The notes below the pieces were generated by a model. The model made no database searches. It saw nothing but the letters and a program-made list of their open reading frames with translations, and was not told where the DNA came from. A stretch of DNA of 64,000 bases from the NCBI GenBank assembly GCA_039707655.1, contig CM077676.1, positions 379,568,114-379,632,113 on the forward strand. The letters run 5' to 3'. Positions 46,062-58,182 of this stretch are shown in pieces (the stretch's first letter is position 1; each line of letters opens with the position of its first letter). A program made the translations under genes and the position numbers. This DNA is from Elymus sibiricus. Its lineage: Eukaryota > Streptophyta > Magnoliopsida > Poales > Poaceae.

Positions 46062-49000
46062 TCAATCAAATAGACATCGTATGCCCATAGCTCTAACGTG
46101 CCCCTCATACTTGGGTTGTGGAAGCGGTTTAGTCAACAGATCTGTGACATTCGCATCCATGTGAATTTTGCATAACTCTATATCACCACTCTTTATGATC
46201 TTTCGTATCAAGTGATATTTCCAATCTATGTGTCTGGTCTTGTGGTGGTTCCTCGACTCCTTGGCTTGTGCGATGGCACCAGAATTATCACAATAAAGGT
46301 CCAACGGTTTTACCGAGGCTGAGAAAATACCAAGATCATCCAGAAAGTTCCGGATCCAACCACCTTCCTTTGCAGCTTCACAACCCGCAATGTATTCGGC
46401 TTCTGTGGTAGAATCGGCCACCATATCTTGATTGGAACTCGTCTAGCTCACTGCTCCTTCATTCATGACGTACACGAATCCGGATTGTGATTGACAATCA
46501 TCTCGGTCGGTTTGGAAACTAGCGTCGGCGTAACCCTTTACGACGAGCTCTTCCTCACCTTCATAAACTAGAAACATTTTCTTAGTCCTTTTCAGGTACT
46601 TTACAATATTCTTCACCGCTGCCCAGTGACTCACCTGGGTTGCCCTGGTATCTGCTTATTAAGCTTATTGCAAAAGCAACATTAGGCCGAGTACATATCA
46701 TGGCATACATGATGGATCTGATTGCCGAGGCATACGGAATCCGACTCATCCTGCTTCGCTCATCAGATGTCGAAGGACTCTGAGTAGCTTTGTACCATGT
46801 GAGAGTGGCAAGAACCCTTTCTTGGCCTCACTCATGTTGAACCGTTTCAACACTTTTTCTATGTACGTGCTCTGGCTGAAGGCAAGCAGCCTCCTCGATC
46901 TATCTCTATAGATCTTAATGCCCAATATGTAAACTGCTTTACCGAGGTCCTTCATCGAAAACTTTCCATTTAATGATTCCTTGACCGAGTTCAGCATCGA
47001 AACATCATGTCCGATCAGCAATACGTCGTCCACATACAGGATCAAAAACACTACCGAGCTCCCACTCAACTGCTTGTATAAACAAGTGTCCTCTTCGCTT
47101 TTGATGAAACCGAGACCTATGACGACCTCATCAAATCGAATATTCTAGCTCTGAGATGCTTACCTCAATCCATAAATGGATCTCTTGAGCTTGCATATCT
47201 TACTAGCGCTAGTCAGATCGACAAAACCCTCGGGCTACATCATATACACGTCCTTGGTTAAATTTCCGTGAAGGAAAGCCGTTTTGACATCCATCTGCCA
47301 TATCTCGTAATCGAAATATGCAACTATAGCTAGTATGATCCTCATCAACTTCAGCATTGCTACTGGCGAGTAAGTCTTGTTGTAGTCAATTCCTTGAACT
47401 TTTCCATAACCTTTAGCAACAAGCCGAGCTTTGTGGATCTGAACATTTCCATCCACATCAGTTTTCTTCTTAAAGACCCATTTGCAACCAATGGCTATTA
47501 CATCAGGCAGAGGATCAACCAAGTCCGAGACTTGATTTTCATCCATGGACTTTAACTCGGATCTCATGGCTTCCAGCCATGCCTCGGAATCCGGGCTCAC
47601 CATCGCTTCCGCATAAGTAGATGGCTCGTCGCTTTCCAGCAACAACACATCACGCACTCTACGCAATCTTTCCGACCTTTGTGGTTGTGGTGCCGCTTCC
47701 ACCTCAGGTTCCCTGACAGACTCCGGTATGATCACATCACCAGCCGAGTTGTCCCCAAGTGGTTCTCGAATTTCTTCGAGTTGCATCTGCCTCCCACTGG
47801 CTTCCCGTCCAAGAAACTCTTTCTCAAGGAAGACCCCATTCCGAGCAACAAACACTTTCTTCTCTTCGCGGTTGTAGAAGCTATATCCCAAGGTTTCCCT
47901 CAGATATCCCACAAATATGCACTTATCCAACTTGGGTGTAAGATTGTCCGACATAAGTCGCTTGACAAATGCTTCACAACCCCAAATCTTTAGAAAAGAA
48001 AACTTGGGACTCTTCCTAGTTCACATTTCATGTGGTGTCTTGTCTACGGATTTAGATGGTACTCTGTTGAGTGTAAAAGCTGCAGTTTCTAGAGCATATC
48101 CTTAGAATGACAAGGGTAAATCCGATTTGCTCATCATAGATCGAACCATGTCCAACAAGGTATGATTCCTCCGTTTCGACATGCCATTTCTCTGTGGTGT
48201 GCCCGGAGGTGTGAGCTGAGGTACTATACCTCGGCCTTTCAGATGATCATCAAACTCCTGGCTCATGTACTCACCTCCACGATCAGATCGTAGAAGCTTT
48301 ATAGTCTTGTCGAGCTGATTCTCATCCTCGTTCTGAAACTCTTTAAACTTTTCAAAAGTTTCCGACTTGTGCCTCATCAAATAGATATATCCATATCTAC
48401 TCAAGTCGTCGATAAAAGTCACGAAGTACTGATAGCCACCCCTAGCAGTTTGCTCATCGGACCACACACATCACTGTGTATAAGCTCCAATAGCTCGGAC
48501 GCCCTCTCACAACTCTTTGCAAAAGGAGACTTAGTCATCTTGCCGAGCAAGCATGATTCGCATGTCTCGAATGACCCGAAGTCAGACGAAGTTAGAAGCC
48601 CATCATCATGGAGCTTTTTCATGCATTTCAAACTAATGTATCCAAGCCGGCAATGCCAGAAGTATGTTGGATTTATCTCATTAGGCTTATGCCTATTGAC
48701 ATTCATATTATAGACCGGTTTCGTTTCCAGATTCAATATAAAGAGCCCATCTACTATGGGTGCATAGCCATGGAACATTCCATTCAAAGATATTGAACAA
48801 CCATTGTCCTTTAAATTGAATTCATAACCCTAACTCATCAAACATGAGGCAGATATAATGTTCCGACTAAGTGCAGGAATGTAATAACAATTAGTCAATC
48901 CCATAATGAATCCGGAAGGAAGCTGGAGCTGCATCGTGCCGACCTCCAATGCAGCAACTCTTGCTTTGTTGCCGACCCTGATGTCAATCTCCCCTTGTGC

Positions 49001-49898
49001 CACACGCCTAGTTCTTACCAGCCCCTGCATCGAGTTGCAAATATGAACAACCGATCCGGTATCAAATACCCAAGAGCTACTAGGTATGTCAGCAAGGTAA
49101 ATGTCTATAACATATGTAACAAGTGTACCATTGCCCGAAGTCGCACTTCCGGCCTTCTTGCCATGCTCGGCAAGCCACTTGCTACAGTTCCTCTTCTAGT
49201 GACCGGTCTCCTTGCAATGATAGCAAATGGTCCCTGAGTCCGTTCCAGACTTTGGCGCAGCGGCGGAGATTACCTTCTCCGTGCCCTTTGCCTTAGCCTT
49301 TTTCTTGGACCAACTCTTCTTGAACTTAGCCGAGTTCTGCACCATCAACACTTGATGCGTGCCTTTCTTTATATCCTGCTCTGCCACTTTGAGCATCCCA
49401 TGCAATTCAGTGAGCTTCTTTTCCTGCATATGATAGTTCGAGATGAACGTCCTATAGCTAGCTGGAAGAGAACCCAGAATTGTATCCATGGATAGCTCGT
49501 CACTCAGTGGGAAGCTTAACCGATCCAAAGCTTGCCTGTACCCGATCATCTTGATCACATGCGGGCTAAGTGGATCACCTTCCTTCAGCTTACAATCCAC
49601 CAAGGATCGCCAGACGTTGAACCTTTTGGTCCTAGCCTGCATCTGAAATATGCTCTTGAGACTCTCGATCGTATCGAAAGCCTCAACGTTTTCGAAATGT
49701 TGTTGCAAATCAGGCTCCATACAAGCCAGCATCAGACAGCCGATCTCCGTCGATTCATCAATGAGTTTCTGGTAGGCATTCCTGGTTGTGGCATTAGCAT
49801 TCTCGGTAGGTTCAGCTGGAAGCGGATTCTCTAGAACATGTTCCTTCTTATCGTGCTGTACAACTATTCTCAAATTTCTATACCAGGTGCTAAAGTTT
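46062..49898 (-). pseudogene. Copia A gag-pol, multiply broken
   Basis: Fragments in correct Copia order on the minus strand. Gag with zinc-knuckle start CYHCKETGH (49196-49898). Protease-side segment (48830-49030, LTNCYYIPALSRNII). GAG-pre-integrase HCRLGYISLKCM (48600-48790). Integrase with VCGPMS, LRSDRGGEY and TPPGTPQRNG (48102-48530). Reverse transcriptase QMDVKTAFLHG (about 47290) and an intact LYVDDVLL (about 47019-47039). RNase H MVADSTTEAEYIAG to 46062. Stops or frame changes separate almost every segment (near 46430, 46640, 47100-47230, 48000-48100, 48800). Related to Copia B but distinct in sequence. The gag N-terminus continues at 59766-59833 beyond the inserted element. Confidence 0.88.
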
Positions 49899-51474
49899 TG
49901 AAAGCACATTTGCTCCCTTGGTGGTTTTGGTAATTCATAACAACATATATCTCATTGAACTAATATCCATTCAAGTTAAAGTTTTCAGAAAGTTCAATGA
50001 TTGGCATGGCATGGACTAGAGATGTGGACCCCTCAAAATGCTAAGGACATGGATTGGCAAAAGCTCAAGACTCAACATTTTTTGTTAAGTGATCCAAAAT
50101 CACATTGAGTCCATAGGAAAGTCAATACTATTAAAAGGGGATGAGGTGTTGCTTAATGGTCTTTTTGCTCAAGTGCTTAGTGACAGTGCTCCAAAACCCT
50201 CAACCACTTTCTCCATCCAAATATGTCCAAAACCTACATTCCAACTCGGCCCCACCGAAAATTCCTATCCGGAGCCACCGAGTTCATCTGGACTTAGCCA
50301 CTGCCAAAACCCTAACAAATCGGATCCACCGATATGGATCTCGGTCCCACCGAGATGGCCTTGCCAACTCTCTTTAATCGGTTGCAATTACTTCGGTCTC
50401 ACTTTTGCAAATCGGTCTCACCGAGATGGCTTGCCAACTCTCTGTTGCCTTATTGCTTCACTTCGGTCCCACCGAGTTGATGCAATCGGTGCCACCGAGA
50501 CGAGGTTTGCCCTAACCATTGCACATCGGTCCATCCGAGTTGTTCCAGTCGGTCCCACCGAGATTCCTAACGTTCATATCTTTTACACAGTTCGGTGCTA
50601 CCGAGATTGCTGATCGGTGCCACCGAGTTGGGTCAAAAGTGTGTAATGGTTGGATTTCGTGTGGAGGCTATATATACCCCTCCACCACTTCTTACTTAGT
50701 AAGGAGAGCCATCAGAACATGCCTACACTTCCACCATACATTTTCTGAGAGAGAACCACCTACTCATGTGTTGAGATCAATACATTCCATTCCAACCATT
50801 TGAACCTTGATTTCTAGCCTTTCCCAAGTTGCTTTCCACTCAAATCCTTCTTCCACCATAGCTAAATCTGTGAGGAGTTGTTTGAGTGTTGGGGAGACTA
50901 TCATTTGAAGCACAAGAGCAAGGAGTTCATCAACAACACACCGTCTATTACCTTTTGGAGAGTGGTGTCTCCTAGATTGGTTAGGTGTCACTTGGGAGCC
51001 TCCGACATGATGTGGAGTTGAACCAAGGAGTTTGTAAGGGCAAGGAGATCGCCTACTTCGTGAAGATCTACCCCGAGTGAGGCTAGTCCTTCGTGGACGT
51101 AAGCCATGGTGGAATAGGCAAGGTTACTTCTTCGTGGACCCTTTGTGGGTGGAGCCCTCCGTGGACTCGCGCAGCCGTTACCCTCCGTGGGTTGAAGCCT
51201 CCATCAACATGGACCTACGATAGCACCACCTATCGAAACCACGCCAAAAATCACCGTGTCTTCATTGCGTTTGAAATCTCCGATCCCCTCCTTTACTTAC
51301 ATGTGCAATTGTTTACTTTCCGCTGCTACACTCTTAGAATTGCATGTGTAGGGTGATGCTTGACTTGTATACTTGCTAAAATCCGCCTACAACTAAAATT
51401 GGGAAAAGGTTAGGTTTTTATTTGGTCAAGTTGTCTAATCACCCCCCCCCTCTAGACATACTTTCGATCCTACA
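49899..51474 (+). repeat. 5' LTR of the gag-only element
   Basis: 1576 bp, TGAAAGCACATTTGCTCCCT to TTTCGATCCTACA. Between 50245 and 50635 it carries about a dozen copies of a quasi-palindrome of the form TCGGT(C/G)CCACCGAG. TATA box TATATATA at 50669-50676. Differs from the 3' LTR by a few per cent judged by eye. Confidence 0.95.
50669..50676 (+). promoter_or_regulatory. LTR TATA box (equivalent at 58957-58964)
   Basis: GGCTATATATACCCCTCC context, conserved in both LTRs, just downstream of the quasi-palindrome array. The expected transcript start lies about 30 bp further on. Confidence 0.65.
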
Positions 51475-51490
51475 AGTGGTATCAGAGCTT
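51475..51490 (+). other. Primer-binding site of the gag-only element
   Basis: AGTGGTATCAGAGCTT directly follows the LTR; TGGTATCAGAGC is complementary to initiator-Met tRNA. Confidence 0.9.
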
Positions 51491-51558
51491 TGGTCTCCGT
51501 AAGCCTTGATTTCCATTGCTTTGGTGATCATAGCCTTGGTTTCACAACCTAGGAGCGT

Positions 51559-53751
51559 ATGGCGTCTAGTGAGGGTAGTTATCACCGTAGAGGTCCATAT
51601 TTTGATGGTACAAACTTTGCTAGTTGGAAACATAAGATGAAAATGCATATTCTTGGTCATAACCCCGCCATTTGGGCTGTTGTTCGTGTTGGCTTGCAAG
51701 GTGAATTCTTTTAGGATGGCAAGGAACCGGATCGTGAAGCAACCGCGGAAGAATTGAGGATGTTGCAATACAATGCTCAAGCTTGTGACATTCGCTTCAA
51801 CGGTTTGTGTCCCGAGGAATTCAACAAAATCAGCCGCCTCGAGAATGCAAAGGAAATTTGGGATACTTTGGCTGATATGCATGAGGGTACCGAATCCGTC
51901 AAGGAATATAAGTTGGATGTGCTTCAAAGTCAACTTGACAAGTTCAAGATGAAGGATGGTGAAGAAGTCGCTGAAATGTACTCTAGGCTTGCTCTCATCA
52001 CAAATGAGATTGCTGGCTTAGGAAGTGAAGAGATGACCGACAAATTCATTATCAAGAAGATCCTTAGAGCTTTGGATGGAAAATATGATACCGTTTGCAC
52101 ATTGATCCAAATGATGCCAAATTACAAAGATCTCAAGCCCACGGAAGTCATTGGAAGGATTGTTGCTCATGAAATGTCACTCAAGGACAAAGAGGAGCTA
52201 CATAACAAATCAAGTTGTGCTTACAAAGCCTCAACCGATGCTCCCGCAACTTCAAGCGACAAGCTAGTATCCAATGAAGAGATAAGCCTAATGGTGAAAA
52301 GATTCAACAAGTTCTACAAGAACAAAGGGAAAGAAAGAAGCTCTAGCTCAAGACACTATGAGAGAAGATCATCAAGTCGTGACCGAAATTGCTACAATTG
52401 TGGAAAACCCAGACACTACTCCAATGAGTGTACGACTCCCTACAAGAAAAGAGATGAATCTCCAAGAGGAAGACATAGAAGAGATGAATCACCTCATAAG
52501 GAGAGAAGGAGTAGAGATGATCGTTATGAACAAAGACCCTCTCGAAGAAGCAAGGATTCGGAGAGGAAGGACAAGTCATCAAAGAGCTACACAAGAAGAA
52601 GACATCAAGCTCATGTTGGTGAATGGATTTCCGGCTCTGACTCCGACAACCACTCCGAGAGAAGTTATCACTCCAACTCCGACTATAGTCAAGACGAAGG
52701 TGTTGCCGGACTTGCTCTTGTGTCATCCAACTCCTATGATCTCTTTGATTCGCCAAATGAAGGAATTGGAAGATGCTTCATGGCAAAAGGCCCCAAGGTA
52801 TCACACCCCGAGTATCTTGATTTCAATAGTGATGAAGATGACTTGCCTGGTGATGATGATTTACTTGTTGATAAGGCTAGTGATGTGAGCTATAATGAAA
52901 ATGCTAGTAATTATGATAGTCAAGAGGAAATGAATGACAATGCTATGAAGGAGAATGAGCGTCTAACTAAAGAACTAAATGCTCTTAAGTTAGCTCATGA
53001 AACAACTCAAGAGGATCATAGAGAACTTCTAAGAACTCATGAGAAGCTATGCTTCGAGAAGCTAAATTTAGAGCAAGAGCATGAGTTTCTTAAAGCTATC
53101 AATGACGATCTTCGAAAGAAGTGTTCTTCATATCTTGCCAAACGTTTACTCTTGTCTACCTTTATGCCACAAGTTAAACCTAAGCAAACTAGTAACAAGG
53201 GTAAAAAGGGTTCTACCTCTAGTAGTAACAATAACAATGCTATATCCAATGTTGTTGCTTCTAGTAGTTCTATTGATTTCACTAATGATTCTCTTAGCCA
53301 AGTTACACTTGAGCAAGAAAACAATATATTGAAAGGAATTATAGAAAAAGGTGTCTACAAGAGCCTTGCCGGGAGTAAGCAATTTGAGGAAATTGTACGC
53401 AAGCAAGGAAGGCACCGGAAGAACCAAGGTGTTGGTTTTGAACGAAAGTTCAATGCCAATGGAGTTGAGTGGGAAGAACATCAATATCCCAAGACGAAGT
53501 TTGTTCCTCAACAAGAGAAGTATGATCCTACTTCCTTCAAGGGAACACAAGCTCAAGAAGATCTTCCATCACAAGACCACAAGCTAAAAGGCAAGGACAA
53601 GCTTCAAGAAGAGATTGATTCATTTGAAGAAGCACCTCAAGCCTTGGTCAAGTGGGTTCCCAAGACTTCATCAAGTTCTACTTCATCAAGTGCTACTACA
53701 ACTCCAAGGATTCCCATCAAGTTGATGTGGGTCCAAAAGAAGAAGAACTAG
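51559..53751 (+). pseudogene. Gag of the gag-only element, with an early stop
   Basis: The first ATG after the primer-binding site (51559) opens MASSEGSYHRRGPYFDGTNF, the DUF4219/UBN2 gag start. An in-frame TAG at 51712-51714 truncates it after 51 codons. The same frame then runs open from 51715 to 53751. The UBN2 region includes AKEIWDTLADMHEGTESVKE. A CCHC zinc knuckle CYNCGKPRHYSNEC lies at 52390-52431, followed by an Arg/Ser-rich stretch (RDESPRGRHRRDESP), an acidic region and a coiled-coil-like stretch (about 52940-53140). The last part is Gln/Lys/Ser-rich. No protease follows. An internal start at 51754 could give a shortened protein lacking the N-terminus. Confidence 0.88.
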
Positions 53752-54802
53752 AGAGTTCTTGAGGGTGACTCCGCCAACAAACTTCACTCACATTCATTTA
53801 TGGCAAGAACTTGTGCAATCAACTTCCACATCTTGCACTAGTTCATGGAGTCACAAACCCTCTTGTTGGTAAGGCAAGGGACAAGGTAGTCATTGCATTC
53901 ATGGACATCATCATATGTGTATTTCACTCTATGTCTATGGATATTCTTGTATGTTCATTGTGTGGGACTAACCCATGTAGGTATTGAAAGCACAAAACTC
54001 CAAAGGATTGCTCCCAACTCTTGATGGTCTACATCAACATTGAGCATCCACATCTTCAACATCTACATGAAGGCATCATCAACAAAATCCAAGGTTAGTT
54101 CATCCCTCTTTGGGGGATATCACATCTAGGGGGAGCTTTGCTCTAAAAATTGAGCTAAAGAATCTCTAATGGTGTGAACACATCAATGCTTTATGTAAAA
54201 GTGGCAACCCCACTTGTGCTTAAACGATGATTATGACCTATGATCAAATGTTCTCATTTGACTCCTAAGTCAATATACTCATATATAGATGACCTAGTCA
54301 TCGCCATTGCTTGATAGATGCTAGAATTGGTTGTGCATGTTTGACACATATTTCATTTGCTATCTTATTGTGTGAGCATGTTGGTATGCATGATTTCTTC
54401 ATTCGAGGACATCCATTTGTTGTTTTGATTGTCTTGGTTTTTCTGGCCAAGTGGATGTACAAGAATGCCTAAGTACCTTCTCTAGCCATCTATGATTTCT
54501 TGTCTCAAACTCTATTCTTGCTACATCACAAAAATTGAACAAGTCATTTTCGGACCCTCCGGGTGAGGCGCACTCGGAGTCACCGATCTGAAAGGGCTAA
54601 ACCTCCAAAACCTTCTTTATGCATTTCGGCTAGACCAATTCACTCAAACTCGGTCAAACCAAAATCATTTAGATTGATCTAGGTTTCAATCTCGGTGTCA
54701 CCGAGTTGAATGTTTCGGAGTCACCGATCTGCTATACTGCTTGCAGTTACACATATCGGTGCCACCGAGTTGTTCCACTCAGAGCCACCGACAGCAGTTG
54801 GG
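53752..54802 (+). other. Spacer between the two ORFs
   Basis: No open frame. 54123-54140 holds a polypurine-like 'ctagggggagctttgctc'. From 54560 the sequence again contains CGGT..ACCG-type motifs (for example 'ctcggtgtcaccgagttg'). Confidence 0.5.
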
Positions 54803-55500
54803 TATATATACTCAGCGGGCCCGTACGGTTGAAATTTCTCAAACGTCACGACTCCCGCACCCCCTCTGCTGCCGTCGCCCTCGTCTCCGGACTTCATCGT
54901 TGCATCCAGCGCGCCCTCGCCACCGGAATCCGTCGCCGTCAACGGGAATCTTCCCCGCCGTTGCCGCCATAGAGGATCTCCACCAAGTTAGGGTGAGATT
55001 CGACCCCCTCCGTGTTCCTCTTTCTGATTCTATACACTGAAGGATTGCCATTATTCTTGCCACAGATTGCAATGCATGTTCCACGAATAAAATTCTATAG
55101 ATTAGATTCGAGCAAAAAATTTAGGTTTAAGTTTCCGCCGTAAGCATCTCGGACCGGCCGAATTGAGATTTTTGGAGTCACCGATTTGGCCCCAGGCCAT
55201 TGCACTAGTACATCTTGGTGCCACCGAGACGTACGAATCGGTGAGACCAAAAGTAACGTTTCAGTGAAACCCTAGCATCTCGGAGACACCGAACCACATC
55301 TCGGTCTGACCGAAATGGTGTGTTTAGTTTCTGTTGAGTGCTTCGGTATCACCGAGATTATCAACTCGGTGGATCCGAAATGCCTTCTGTGAAAACTTGA
55401 AACTAAGATTTGAACTCAATTTTCATGAAAAATGTCTGCTTTTTGTGATGACTCATCTACTCTACCCATACCCATCTATTCACAGGGCCAACTCTGCAAG
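54803..55500 (+). promoter_or_regulatory. Promoter/leader-like unit upstream of ORF2
   Basis: TATATATA at 54803-54810, then a CpG-rich leader-like block (54840-54990) of the kind seen in grass 5' UTRs. A possible donor GG|GTGAGA at 54992/54993 and a possible acceptor with pyrimidine tract, CTATTCACAG at 55476-55485, lie 15 bp before ATG 55501. Inferred; no transcript data. Confidence 0.35.
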
Positions 55501-57643
55501 ATGTCAGATGCCAGCGATAGTCAGAATGTCTCAGAAGCACACACTGATCTCAGTTCCGGCTCTAGCCCTGAGGGCAGCTACTATGACGGAGAGAGGAGTT
55601 CTCCAGAATTGCCCAAAGCAGCTACTAGGGCAAGAAAGAAGAGAACCTCGGATGATGAGGATGAGGACTTTGTGGCTAGTGAGCTACTAGGGCAAGAAAG
55701 AAGAGAACCTCGGATGATGAGGATGAGGACTTTGTGGCTAGTGAGGCCACTTCAAAGAAGAAGACAGTGGTTGCTAAGGAGTATGGCATAACTGCTAAAC
55801 CTGCTGCCAAGGACAAAACTACAGTGAAGAAAGTTACAAAGAAAACCATGACATTTACACTTGAGGAACCAAGTGATACAGAGGAAGCTGCTGCAGGAAA
55901 GAAAAAGAAGAGGGCAAGGAAGACAACTGCTCAGGTTGTGGGAAAACCCTCCATGATGATTGATGAGGAGAAACAGGAGGAACCAGCAGCTGATGCACCT
56001 CCTGCCAAGACTCAGAAGATCATGTCTGATGCTATGAGATCTGCTGCTCCCACCAAATCCAAGCCTAAAGCTCCAGCACCTAAGAGATCAACAAGAAACA
56101 TCCCTGCTACAGAGAAGAACAAGGCCCCAGTGCCTGAAGTTGATGCTGATGAGGAGCCACTAGTACTTAGAATGTTGAAACCCAAGATTCCAGATTATGA
56201 CAATGCTCATCCAGTTGCGGAGAACATGATGCTCAGGAAGGACAAAGGACCACGTCAGTGGAGATTATCAGATCCATATGCTGACAGGAGAAGGACTGCT
56301 TGTGATTATCGCTTTCACACACGAGAGCAACAAGATTTCTATGAGTCTGTGTTGCTTGACAAGAAGCCTATTATCAGTGATATGAAGTGGGTGGACTGGA
56401 AATACATTGATGCAAATGAAGACTATTTCCCCCATGTTCATGAAAGTTTCAGAATTGTTGGTGTTGATGATTTCGTTGGACAGAAGCTTACCAAATGGAA
56501 TGATGAGATGATCATGCAATTTTATTCGACAGCACATTTTTATTCAGATGGTAGAATTGTGTGGATGACTGAGGGATCCAAATACCAGTCAACCATCTCT
56601 GAGTGGGCTGCTCTTCTTGGTGCTCCAAAGGAAGAAGAAGATGACATAGATATATATATATATATGCCAAGCTCAAGATGGACCATAATTCCATGGCTAA
56701 TATGTACACAGCAATCCCTGAGAAGGATATTGAGACTCACAAGCTAGGATCAGTGAAGCACTTGCTACCTGGTTTGGCCACCACTAACACAATCTTGAGG
56801 TACACTCTGTTGCCCAAGTCTGGAGATGACAAGATGATACGTGGCCACTCCATCAACTTGCTACACTTGTTTGACACACCGCAGAAATTCAAAGTCATGA
56901 GACTTATTGTTGAAACTATCAAGAGAACCGCAGCTAACCAGAAGAGATCTTGTGGATATGCTCCGCACATTCAGATGCTCATCAATTCCTAGGTTGGAAC
57001 GAGCACTTATCTACTTGATCGTGAGCATCTCCCATTGCGCCCAAAGTTCGAGGACAATGTAGTGGTGATGGACCCTTCACACCCTACATCTGCCCAAGCT
57101 CAAGAGAGGACCCGGGCAGCTGAGGCAGCAAAAGAAGCCCAAAAGGCAACTGCTCCCAATGCACCTATTGCAAACCTCAAGACAAAGAATGACCAGATGA
57201 CTTATTTGCTGGAAGCCACCCTGAGGATTGAGCGAAGTCTGGCCAACCTCACCAAGAACCAGGCGAGCCTAGAGCGGATAGTCGAGACAAAGATTCATGA
57301 TCTTGATGTGAAGATCACTGAGGTACATACTATAGTGGAGAAGCTGAAAGATGATGTTGACGTAGCCAGGGCTGCTACTGATGATAGTGGAGATGACAGA
57401 CGGACGACTGAGAGATTCCAGACAGTGCCTAGGGCATCCAGGTCTGCAGTGCCTGTTGCAGATACGAGGACTACAGCCTCTGCACCTGCTACTACTGCTA
57501 CAGTGCCACCTCCAGTCTCTACTCCACCAGCCCAGCAGATGTCAGCTGAAGCCTTCGCGGATGCACTTCTCTCAACGCCATCTACGCACACCGGAGCTAC
57601 CAGCCGGAGATCACCTTCAGGAGCTTCCGAGGATCATGCCTAG
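55501..57643 (+). pseudogene. Second ORF of the gag-only element, broken
   Basis: Begins MSDASDSQNVSEAHTD (55501). A Lys/Ala/Pro-rich segment (KKTVVAKEYG...) leads into a globular region (about 56220-56960) with YRFHTREQQDFYESV, ISEWAALLGAP and HKLGSVKHLLPGL, then a coiled-coil-like tail (TLRIERSLANLTKNQASLER) and a Pro/Thr/Ala-rich end. I recognise the globular part as the type often annotated 'putative plant transposon protein' in grasses; its function is unknown. Lesions: a 62-bp perfect tandem duplication (55621-55744), a TA-repeat length change at about 56650-56665 and an in-frame TAG at 56990-56992. An alternative start at 55432 is in the same frame. Confidence 0.7.
55621..55744. repeat. 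62-bp perfect tandem duplication
   Basis: 55621-55682 and 55683-55744 are identical. Because 62 is not a multiple of three, it shifts the ORF2 frame. Confidence 0.97.
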
Positions 57644-58182
57644 AGAGACGCATAGTCCTATACATATTCGAACTTTTTGGTACTTGTTGCCAAAGGGGGA
57701 GAATTTGTATAGATCATTAGGCTTCGAGAGAGAGTGTCTCGCTTTTGCTCGTTGGTATTTCTTGAGATTCAGCTACTGTTTGGTTTATGCTACTTTGGTT
57801 TGATATGTGTGTGAGATACTTTGATCGTTATGTTTGTGAGATACTATGTCTGATGGATCATACTATGCTTTATGTGATGCTTAATGCTTATCTTTATCAT
57901 TATCTTGTATGATCATTCACTTATGTTTTTGGTGATGCATGCTTACTATTCCATTCATATCATTTTGCGCGCTCCACCAAGTTGTATGTGACATGGAAGA
58001 GTGACCCATGATCCTAATCGATTGTGCATTTGTATTCAAACGCAAATTATTAATAATGCACAAATTTAGGGGGAGCTCTTGCTTATCACATACTTCTCAA
58101 AGCAACGATGTACTTCATTCATTTAATCATTTGTCGAAGCTTTGATCTATATGTTGTCATCAATTACCAAAAAGGGGGAGAT
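57644..58182 (+). other. 3' non-coding region and polypurine tract
   Basis: No open frame of note. The polypurine tract AAAAAGGGGGAGAT (58169-58182) abuts the LTR. Two further tracts with the same core occur at about 57691-57702 (AAAGGGGGAGAA) and 58067-58076 (TAGGGGGAGC). Confidence 0.75.
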
